Positions 1 through 5,217 of a DNA stretch of 6,152 bases are shown here, one piece after another. The notes under the pieces were generated by a model. The model was given only the letters and a program-made list of their open reading frames with translations, was not told where the DNA came from and ran no database searches. Every line of letters starts with the position of its first letter. Position 1 is the first letter of the stretch. The DNA is taken from the NCBI GenBank assembly GCA_913044255.1, contig CAJWOI010000174.1, forward strand, positions 1 through 6,152, in the 5' to 3' direction. The position numbers and the translations under genes are program-made. This DNA comes from an uncultured Alphaproteobacteria bacterium (GTDB lineage Bacteria > Pseudomonadota > Alphaproteobacteria > UBA7887).

Positions 1-34
1 CGCAGATCTTAGCCGTAACTCCAAGGCCGGACAT
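1..34 (-). CDS. trpF: Phosphoribosylanthranilate isomerase, N-terminal start only (partial)
   Basis: Only the first eleven codons are visible, reading MSGLGVTAKIC before the left edge. The V-x-x-KIC(G) pattern is the usual first beta strand of phosphoribosylanthranilate isomerase, the third step of tryptophan synthesis from chorismate. The ATG shares its A with the last base of the pyrF TGA stop (TGATG), an arrangement typical of translational coupling, and no strong Shine-Dalgarno is visible within the end of pyrF. A pyrF-trpF order is known from several alphaproteobacteria, where trpB and trpA usually follow. The identification rests on a very short peptide plus gene order. An unrelated gene starting here is possible but less likely. 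Confidence 0.7.
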   Translation of the reverse strand, partial: MSGLGVTAKIC

Positions 35-771
35 CAGACTGAACCCATCGTTTCAGAAATTTCTTCAGAAATTAACCGAGCCGCAGCGGCAGGGTCATCG
101 GCTCGGCTAATCGGCCTGCCTACAACCAGATAATCAGCACCCCTAGCCACGGCCTCTCCTGGCGCTAGGAACCTTTTTTGATCATCAGGCTCCGCCCACT
201 TCGGGCGGATTCCTGGCACTACTAATTTGAATTCACCCCCACATACGGAGCGTAGTTCCGCAATTTCATGGGCCGAGCATACCACCCCATCAAGGCCATT
301 CGCTTGAGCAAGAACGGCTAATCGCGATACCTGTTCTGCAACTGTTTCTTCAACTCCCATCTCTCTCAAATCATCACGACCAAAACTGGTCAACACCGTA
401 ACACCGAGTAAAAGTGGCCGCGTATTACCGGACTGGTCCGCAGCTTTCTTGTTTGCCTCCACGGCCGCTCTCATCATTGCCCCGCCACCGCTGGCATGAA
501 GAGTGATCATCGCGGGCTGACAAGCCGCAGCCGCAGCAACAGCGCCCGCAACCGTATTCGGAATATCAAACAATTTTAAGTCGAGAAACACCGGCAGTCC
601 GATGTCGGTTAGCAGCGATACACCGTAGGGGCCATGCGCGCTAAAAAATTCCAGGCCAACCTTGACACCTCCTACTTGCCCCGAAACCGCCAGGGCTAGA
701 GACTTTGCGCGATCGCAATCATCCGTGTCGATCGCGCAGAAAATCCGCCACGCATGATTATTATCAATCAT
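34..771 (-). CDS. pyrF: Orotidine 5'-phosphate decarboxylase
   Basis: Catalyses decarboxylation of OMP to UMP, the last step of de novo pyrimidine synthesis, in the cytoplasm. The 245-residue protein has the normal length of the bacterial TIM-barrel family. Counting from the ATG, it carries the early Asp15, Lys37, the catalytic DLKLFDIPNT block with Asp64, Lys66 and Asp69, the phosphate-loop VVPGIRP at about 184-190, and GADYLVVGRPI at about 211-221 with the phosphate-binding Arg219. The start is ATG at 771. A TTG codon directly before it (774) is also in frame, and a TAA at 777-775 rules out anything longer. No Shine-Dalgarno is visible upstream; a GC-rich stem-loop occupies that place. The stop overlaps the next gene (trpF) by one base. 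Coding is intact, with no missing catalytic residue. Confidence 0.97.
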   Translation of the reverse strand: MIDNNHAWRIFCAIDTDDCDRAKSLALAVSGQVGGVKVGLEFFSAHGPYGVSLLTDIGLPVFLDLKLFDIPNTVAGAVAAAAACQPAMITLHASGGGAMMRAAVEANKKAADQSGNTRPLLLGVTVLTSFGRDDLREMGVEETVAEQVSRLAVLAQANGLDGVVCSAHEIAELRSVCGGEFKLVVPGIRPKWAEPDDQKRFLAPGEAVARGADYLVVGRPISRADDPAAAARLISEEISETMGSV

Positions 772-782
772 CAATTAATAAC

Positions 783-803
783 GGCGGCATATATGAGCCT
801 GCC
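783..803 (-). promoter_or_regulatory. Stem-loop in the pyrF leader
   Basis: On the minus strand GGCAGGC (803-797) can pair with GCCGCC (788-783), giving six G-C pairs with one bulged A and an eight-base AT-rich loop. The sequence GTTATTAATTG then leads directly into the pyrF ATG. The stem sits where a Shine-Dalgarno would be expected. The tail is T-rich but interrupted, so it is a poor intrinsic terminator. It could act as an attenuator, a translational control element or an mRNA processing site. The pairing is directly seen; any function is inference. Confidence 0.35.
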
Positions 804-866
804 AAAGCATCCTGCACCACGAGCCCCCAAACCACGTCACAAGGACTAGCCAGCAAATTTCGAAGC

Positions 867-1253
867 TCACGTAGGTTCACCAAAATTAGGGGAAGTATCC
901 GAACTACCAGCAATCCCTCCCATGGCACTCACTTGCACCCTGCCTCCCTCTTCCAGCGGACCAGGATACCGCCTGCGTTCCTCTGCCAGTTTAGCCTCAA
1001 GCAACCTCAAGCGGCGGTTCTGGCTACGTACCACGTGTCGCTTGCCTAGCCCCGAAAGCCACATACCAACTCCACCCAAGAGGACACCGATGAATAGTAT
1101 ACTCATCAGCACAAGGTAAATGGGCGCCTCAATTGTAAAGGGCAACGGTGAAAACTTGATCAGGACAATGCCTCTGTTGGAAAGCGAAAACACAACTCCC
1201 GCAAGCACCAACAGCACCAAAAGAATCCTGAACACCGGTCGACACCAGCGCAA
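867..1253 (-). CDS. lapA: LapA-domain inner-membrane protein (YciS/DUF1049 family)
   Basis: A small membrane protein of the LapA family, which in E. coli works with LapB in lipopolysaccharide assembly and control of LpxC turnover. From a TTG start at 1253 it has 128 residues. Membrane segment 1 lies at about 9-24, followed by SLSNRG and a short periplasmic stretch. Membrane segment 2 is at about 44-66, followed by a basic, helical, probably coiled region (about 69-95, rich in R, E, L) and a loose Gly/Ser-rich tail. The frame stays open back through ihfB, so the start has to be judged. TTG1253 has AAGG seven bases upstream; GTG1235 is the alternative and would trim six residues. No LapB (TPR protein) gene follows, unlike E. 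coli, so the partner function here is uncertain. It lies 28 bases after ihfB, probably co-transcribed. Confidence 0.85.
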   Translation of the reverse strand: MRWCRPVFRILLVLLVLAGVVFSLSNRGIVLIKFSPLPFTIEAPIYLVLMSILFIGVLLGGVGMWLSGLGKRHVVRSQNRRLRLLEAKLAEERRRYPGPLEEGGRVQVSAMGGIAGSSDTSPNFGEPT

Positions 1254-1260
1254 AACAGTG

Positions 1261-1264
1261 CCTT
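1261..1264 (-). promoter_or_regulatory. Probable lapA ribosome binding site (AAGG)
   Basis: AAGG lies seven bases before the TTG at 1253 and is the best-spaced Shine-Dalgarno in the short ihfB-lapA gap. A stronger-looking AGAGG at 1277-1273 ends only one base before another in-frame TTG (1271), too close to serve it. This is the main reason for choosing the 1253 start. Confidence 0.45.
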
Positions 1265-1281
1265 GCGGCAAACCTCTAGTA

Positions 1282-1563
1282 TCAGTCCTTGTTGATACGC
1301 GCACGCAGCCCCTTACCGGACTTGAAATATGGAACCAATTTTTCCGGAACCTGAACAGCCACACCGGTGCGAGGATTGCGGCCAGTACGCGCCGCGCGTC
1401 TTTTGGCCGAAAACGCTCCGAAACCACGCAACTCCACCCGATCGCCGCGCGCCAAGGCGCCCGCAATCTGGTCAAATATTGTTGAAACGATCCTCTCTAT
1501 ATCTCGTTGATACAGATGCGGATTCGCCTCAGCTAAACGAAGAATCAGTTCCGACTTAGTCAT
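1282..1563 (-). CDS. ihfB: Integration host factor subunit beta
   Basis: The beta subunit of IHF, a sequence-specific DNA-bending nucleoid protein that pairs with IhfA and acts in transcription, replication and recombination. The 93-residue product begins MTKSELI, the standard IhfB opening, followed by NPHLYQRDIERIV. It contains the ELRGFGAFS core (about 44-52) and the DNA-inserting arm RTGRNPRTG (59-67), where Pro64 corresponds to the proline that intercalates and kinks DNA. The C-terminal helix VPYFKSGKGLR matches the family. A GTG at 1572 is in frame, but only three bases separate it from the AGGAG site; ATG1563 gives the conserved N-terminus and is preferred. IhfB rather than HU is supported by the MTKSEL start, the PHLYQRD segment and the location downstream of rpsA. 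Confidence 0.96.
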   Translation of the reverse strand: MTKSELILRLAEANPHLYQRDIERIVSTIFDQIAGALARGDRVELRGFGAFSAKRRAARTGRNPRTGVAVQVPEKLVPYFKSGKGLRARINKD

Positions 1564-1575
1564 CGACGACACTCA

Positions 1576-1580
1576 CTCCT
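1576..1580 (-). promoter_or_regulatory. ihfB ribosome binding site (AGGAG)
   Basis: AGGAG on the minus strand is the clearest Shine-Dalgarno in the window. It is twelve bases from ATG1563 and three bases from GTG1572. The first spacing is slightly long and the second too short. Together with the conserved MTKSEL opening this favours the ATG. Confidence 0.65.
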
Positions 1581-1608
1581 AGTTTCCCACCGGGTCAATA
1601 CCTTCACG

Positions 1609-1634
1609 CAGCGCCGGTCCCAGGGATAGCGCTG
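1609..1634. repeat. Imperfect inverted repeat in the sppA-ihfB spacer
   Basis: CAGCGC (1609-1614) and GCGCTG (1629-1634) are exact inverted arms around a fourteen-base centre that itself contains TCCCAGGGA. There is no T-tract on the minus-strand side, so it does not look like an intrinsic terminator. It could be an mRNA hairpin affecting ihfB expression or stability, or chance. Function is not shown. Confidence 0.25.
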
Positions 1635-1660
1635 ACCGCACTTGGACCCGCCCAGTTCCT

Positions 1661-2578
1661 TCACTTAATCGAAGTGAAAGGGTGCCAAACGGAAACAAGT
1701 CCGTCAAGTGTAAGGGTTTCCGCCAAATAAGACTTGTGAAACACGATCGAGAGAAACCAATCCAGCCAATGCTTGGCAGCCGGGATATCTACACTGCGTT
1801 CAGGCACCGCCGCCGAGATCGCATAGCGCTCTTCGAGCCAGCGACGAGCCTCAAGCGACCCCCCAAGAGCATCAATCAAGCCGTTTGATTTGGCGGACGC
1901 ACCGCTAAACACCCGTCCATCGCTCAACGCGTCGACAACGTTCGGATCAATGCCGCGACGCTCCACAATCATTTGCTTAAACATGGCATGTATCTCATTA
2001 ACTAAAGCCTGGTTTACCGAGCGCGCCTCTGGCGGCATGCGTTCCATGATATTGGGTTGAGCTTTTAAGGGTCCACTTCGAATAATTTCACTCTCAACAC
2101 CCATCATATCCATCAGCCCAACTAAATTCGTCGCCTCAAGAACGACTCCAATTGACCCGGTGATTGTGCTTTCACGAGCAAAAATGCGATCTGCAGCAAG
2201 TGCGATCATATACCCCCCGGATGCCGCAACGCCATCCATCACCGCCACGACAGGCTTAGTCGCAGCCACGGCGCGCACAGCCATATACGTGCCCTCGCTC
2301 GCCGCAGTTTCGCCGCCAGGACTATTGATAAGGAGTAAAAGGGCAAGTACATCCTCATCGCCGATCAAGTCACTTAAGATCTGCTCACGCCGAGTGTCAC
2401 TAACAATCAGTCCATCTATTCCCAAAGACGCCACATATTGGCGATGGCCACTCAAATTGTCCCTTCCTAGGGAAACAGCGGCTATCACGATAACGCCAAC
2501 TATTACGCCAGCTCGCCATAATGCTGCGTGGCGTTTCAGCCGGCGGCGATCAAGAAAAATATCTGTGTCTGAGGACAT
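1661..2578 (-). CDS. sppA: Signal peptide peptidase SppA-type serine protease (S49 family, short form)
   Basis: A membrane-anchored serine peptidase of MEROPS family S49, thought to degrade cleaved signal peptides and other membrane-associated peptides on the periplasmic side. At 305 residues it is the short, single-domain (36K) form, not the double-length E. coli form. A basic N-terminus (DRRRLKRH) leads to one membrane segment at about 21-37. The LLLINSPGG block is at about 81-89. The nucleophile Ser120 lies in DGVAASGGYMIA, and the probable general base Lys172 lies in SGPLKA, giving the Ser-Lys dyad of SppA enzymes. TGSIGV follows at about 140-145. ATG2578 is a good start but has only a weak, close AGG upstream. 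Its place between rpsA and ihfB is an alphaproteobacterial arrangement. The exact substrate is not shown by the sequence. Confidence 0.92.
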   Translation of the reverse strand: MSSDTDIFLDRRRLKRHAALWRAGVIVGVIVIAAVSLGRDNLSGHRQYVASLGIDGLIVSDTRREQILSDLIGDEDVLALLLLINSPGGETAASEGTYMAVRAVAATKPVVAVMDGVAASGGYMIALAADRIFARESTITGSIGVVLEATNLVGLMDMMGVESEIIRSGPLKAQPNIMERMPPEARSVNQALVNEIHAMFKQMIVERRGIDPNVVDALSDGRVFSGASAKSNGLIDALGGSLEARRWLEERYAISAAVPERSVDIPAAKHWLDWFLSIVFHKSYLAETLTLDGLVSVWHPFTSIK

Positions 2579-2658
2579 TGCCTAATGCCAGATCAAGTAG
2601 GAAGAAGCAACGCCTGCGCGGGAAACGCTCGTACCACGAACCGAGAAAATACTACAAA

Positions 2659-2664
2659 ATTATA
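2659..2664 (-). promoter_or_regulatory. Possible internal promoter -10 box (TATAAT) at the rpsA 3' end
   Basis: An exact TATAAT reads on the minus strand four bases after the rpsA stop, in an AT-rich patch and about 80 bases before the sppA start. No good -35 is present: the hexamer 17 bases upstream is GAATAC. It could drive sppA-ihfB-lapA-pyrF independently of rpsA, or be a chance match in AT-rich sequence. Confidence 0.25.
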
Positions 2665-2668
2665 TTTC

Positions 2669-4486
2669 TCAATCCTGTTTGGTATTCGATTCACCATCAC
2701 TATTACTATCGGCAGCCGCGACTTCGTCTTCGTCTGCTGAGGTGCCCTCCGAAGCATCAGTATCAGTTTTTTGACCCGCCTCTGCCTTCTCGTTGATGGC
2801 GGCACCTAATATCTCACCTAGACTTGCCCCGCTTGAAGCTGAGCCATACTCAGCCATAGCTCGCTTCTCCTCTTCTATCTCAAGCGCCTTTATCGACAGG
2901 GAAAACTGTCGACCAGCTTTATCCACTTGAGTGACCTTTGCGTCCACTTTTTCGCCAACCGAAAATCGTTCCATCCTCTGATCGCTGCGGTCACGAGCCA
3001 GGTCAGCGCGGCGAATTTGTCCCGTCATGCCATCATTGAGTGTGACTCCTAAACCCGATTCAAGCACGGCTGAAACTACACACGTAACCACTTGTCCTTT
3101 CTTCAGGGTTCGCGCAGCATTTACAAACGGATCTTCCGTAAGCTGCTTAACGCCAAGACTGATTCGCTCCTTTTCGATGTCAATTTCTAGGACCTTCGCC
3201 TTAATTGTGTCGCCCTTCTTATAATCGGCGGCAACCTCACCTCCTGGCTTATCCCATGCCAGATCAGTCAAATGAATCAGACCATCAATATTACCGGGCA
3301 TCCCAACGAACAAGCCAAATTCGGTGACGTTTTTGATTTCTCCTTCAATTACAGCTCCGACAGGATTCAAATCACTAATGTCATCCCAGGGGTTGGCTCC
3401 ACATTGTTTAAGGCCCAGGCTTATTCGGCGCTTTTCCGAATCCACATCAAGCACCATGACTTCGACTTGCTCGCTGGTCGACACTATTTTCCCGGGGTGT
3501 ACGTTTTTCTTCGTCCAACTCATTTCAGATACATGGACTAAACCCTCCACTCCAGCCTCAAGTTCTACGAAGGCGCCATAGTCCGTAATATTTGTGACTC
3601 GACCGTTAAACCTCCCTTGTATTGGGTATTTCAGCGCAACCCCATCCCACGGATCTGCTTCCAATTGCTTCATGCCAAGGCTAATACGCTCTGTTTCTAT
3701 ATTAAAACGAATAACCTGAACTTTTATGGCTTGCCCTATGCTCACAGCTTCGGACGGATGGTTGATACGCCTCCATGCGATATCAGTGACATGCAAAAGA
3801 CCGTCAACCTCCCCAAGATCAACAAACGCACCGTAGTCCGTTATGTTTTTCACCACACCATCAAGTATCTGCCCTTCCTTAAGGCCCGACAAAAGCTCCG
3901 CGCGTGCTTCAGCGCGCGACTCCTCCATAACTGCACGACGCGACACAACAATATTCCCCCGGCGACGATCCATTTTTAGAATCTGGAACGGTTGCTTGTT
4001 CCCCATCAATGGACCGATATCGCGCACAGGCCGGACATCAACCTGGCTCTGCGGCAAGAAAGCAACCGCTCCGTCAAGATCAACCGTATAACCGCCCTTC
4101 ACTCGTCCAAAAATTGTCCCTTCTACCTGGTTACTGATGCCGAATGCCTTCTCAAGTTGCACCCAAGACTCCTCTCGCCGCGCCCTCTCGCGGCTGAGCG
4201 CCACCTCGCCGTTTCGATTTTCCAGCCGATCGAGAAAAACTTCAACCTTGTCGCCCACCTTAATTTGAACAGTCGCACCGGGCGCAGAAAACTCCTTAAG
4301 CGGCACACGACCTTCCGCTTTCAACCCAACATCTATCACCGCAGCATCATTTTCGACGGCGATGACCGTACCTTCAATTACGGTACCTTCGAGCTTTTCT
4401 GACGCTAGAAGCGACTCCTCGAATAGGGCCGCAAAATCCTCGTCTGTGCCCAGAGGGTTAGCACTTTGCCCCGATACTTCACTCAT
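2669..4486 (-). CDS. rpsA: 30S ribosomal protein S1
   Basis: S1 binds mRNA at the 30S platform and assists initiation on structured or weakly Shine-Dalgarno-bearing messages. From ATG4486 it has 605 residues and six S1 (OB-fold) repeats at about 33-98, 118-184, 205-273, 290-360, 377-447 and 464-533. Repeats 3 to 5 show the clear T(D/E)(Y/F)G.FV...GL.H(V/L)(T/S) signature; repeats 1, 2 and 6 are more divergent, as in E. coli, where the first two bind the ribosome. After repeat 6 comes a helical EIEEEKRAMAEYGS segment, the alphaproteobacterial SGASLGEILGAA motif and an acidic, low-complexity tail of about 40 residues. E. coli S1 has 557 residues, so the excess is mainly this tail. The frame is open to a TTG at 4504, but ATG4486 has AACAGG upstream and gives the expected acidic N-terminus. 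Confidence 0.97.
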   Translation of the reverse strand: MSEVSGQSANPLGTDEDFAALFEESLLASEKLEGTVIEGTVIAVENDAAVIDVGLKAEGRVPLKEFSAPGATVQIKVGDKVEVFLDRLENRNGEVALSRERARREESWVQLEKAFGISNQVEGTIFGRVKGGYTVDLDGAVAFLPQSQVDVRPVRDIGPLMGNKQPFQILKMDRRRGNIVVSRRAVMEESRAEARAELLSGLKEGQILDGVVKNITDYGAFVDLGEVDGLLHVTDIAWRRINHPSEAVSIGQAIKVQVIRFNIETERISLGMKQLEADPWDGVALKYPIQGRFNGRVTNITDYGAFVELEAGVEGLVHVSEMSWTKKNVHPGKIVSTSEQVEVMVLDVDSEKRRISLGLKQCGANPWDDISDLNPVGAVIEGEIKNVTEFGLFVGMPGNIDGLIHLTDLAWDKPGGEVAADYKKGDTIKAKVLEIDIEKERISLGVKQLTEDPFVNAARTLKKGQVVTCVVSAVLESGLGVTLNDGMTGQIRRADLARDRSDQRMERFSVGEKVDAKVTQVDKAGRQFSLSIKALEIEEEKRAMAEYGSASSGASLGEILGAAINEKAEAGQKTDTDASEGTSADEDEVAAADSNSDGESNTKQD

Positions 4487-4494
4487 CCTGCACG

Positions 4495-4500
4495 CCTGTT
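4495..4500 (-). promoter_or_regulatory. Probable rpsA ribosome binding site (AACAGG)
   Basis: AACAGG ends eight bases before ATG4486, a normal spacing, though the match to the anti-Shine-Dalgarno is only moderate. A second AGG abuts the ATG and is too close to function. The in-frame TTG at 4504 has an AAGG only two bases away, which argues against it. A weak site on rpsA mRNA is common, since S1 regulates its own translation in E. coli. Confidence 0.4.
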
Positions 4501-4555
4501 CCAATGCCTTCGCTACCTAAATAGAGACGGGATGATCCACGTTGCCGCATATCAA

Positions 4556-5209
4556 TCATTCGCTTCGACCATTCTCAATATGGTGCAACATCACAAACTC
4601 ATACGCCGCCTCAAAGGCGGCGTCGGCATCCATATTTGTCGTATCCAACAAGAAAGCATCCCCCGCCAGCACCATCGGCGCCACCTCACGGCGACGATCC
4701 CGCTCATCACGCTCCTGCATCTCCCGCAAGATAACTGACCTTATACTGTGTACACCCCGGCCTCGCAACTCTTGATATCGGCGCTCGGCACGGACTTCGG
4801 CGTTAGCAGTAACAAAAATCTTAATGTCTGCGTCAGGCAAAATCACTGAACAAATATCGCGACCATCGAGCACAGCACCCTTTGCCCCGCGCGGCGGTGA
4901 AGCAGCAAAGTCGCGCTGGAAGTCAATTAAAGCGCTGCGCACGCTATCATAGGTTGCGATCAAAGACGCTAATCCGGCCAGCCTCTCGCCACGGAGTTGA
5001 GACCCCTCTAAATCACCCGCACTTAGTGATTGTGCCGCCGCAGTCGCGGCCTGTTCAGAGGTGGCATTGCTTTTACCACGCATCAGCCGAGCTGCAGTAG
5101 CACGATAAAGGAGGCCAGTGTCAAGGTGAGCCAGTCCGAGACTAGCTGCTAGACGCCCGGCAAGGGTCCCTTTACCCGCCGCTGCCGGTCCATCGATTGC
5201 TATCAGCAT
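4556..5209 (-). CDS. cmk: Cytidylate kinase ((d)CMP kinase)
   Basis: Transfers phosphate from ATP to CMP and dCMP, feeding CTP and dCTP pools in the cytoplasm. The 217-residue protein starts with the P-loop GPAAAGKGT (7-15). The CMP-binding LDTGLLYRA follows at 29-37, then the DGRD block (115-118) continuing PDADIKIF, the arginine-rich lid RDERDRRREVAPM (about 167-179) and GDAFLLDTT (183-191). It is slightly shorter than E. coli Cmk (227). One oddity: the residue after DGRDI is Cys120, where E. coli has Gly (DGRDIGTVV). ATG5209 lies eight bases past the aroA stop, with only a weak GGGTAA-like site upstream, so coupling to aroA is plausible. The cmk-rpsA pairing is conserved across proteobacteria. 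Confidence 0.96.
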   Translation of the reverse strand: MLIAIDGPAAAGKGTLAGRLAASLGLAHLDTGLLYRATAARLMRGKSNATSEQAATAAAQSLSAGDLEGSQLRGERLAGLASLIATYDSVRSALIDFQRDFAASPPRGAKGAVLDGRDICSVILPDADIKIFVTANAEVRAERRYQELRGRGVHSIRSVILREMQERDERDRRREVAPMVLAGDAFLLDTTNMDADAAFEAAYEFVMLHHIENGRSE

Positions 5210-5217
5210 GCTTTTGG

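Noticed and set aside
789..794. TATATG-like -10 box upstream of pyrF that might give a near-leaderless transcript.
   Set aside because: No -35 at a suitable distance, and the same bases form the loop of the stem-loop.
705..1049. Plus-strand open frames of 114 and 65 residues over the pyrF-lapA region.
   Set aside because: They lie mostly antisense to lapA and the pyrF start, have low-complexity S/T/P/R-rich products, and show no family motif or convincing ribosome binding site.
1282..1475. The lapA reading frame stays open through the minus strand of ihfB, suggesting a longer 202-residue protein.
   Set aside because: The extra part is an Arg/Trp-rich out-of-frame reading of ihfB, lacks any LapA family resemblance and overlaps a clearly real gene.
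2629..2639. Short hairpin TCGT-acc-ACGA in the rpsA-sppA spacer as a possible terminator.
   Set aside because: The stem is only four base pairs and no T-tract follows it on the minus strand.
2593..2805. A minus-strand frame of 70 residues overlapping the rpsA 3' end and the spacer.
   Set aside because: It is mostly an out-of-frame reading of the acidic rpsA tail and has no family resemblance.
3560..3850. Near-repeated DNA in rpsA (for example ccgtagtccgtta and ccatagtccgtaa).
   Set aside because: These encode the repeated TDYGAF motif of successive S1 domains and are explained by protein repeats, not by a separate DNA element.
3272..4402. Several plus-strand open frames of 80-136 residues antisense to rpsA.
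   Set aside because: They are shadows of a well-conserved coding sequence; their products show no recognisable domain.
4550..4562. TATCAATCATTCG near the cmk stop resembles an IHF site (WATCAANNNNTTR), which would suggest control by IhfB of its own cluster.
   Set aside because: It has one mismatch to the consensus, and a uniform-composition estimate gives about four or five such near matches by chance in a window this size on both strands.
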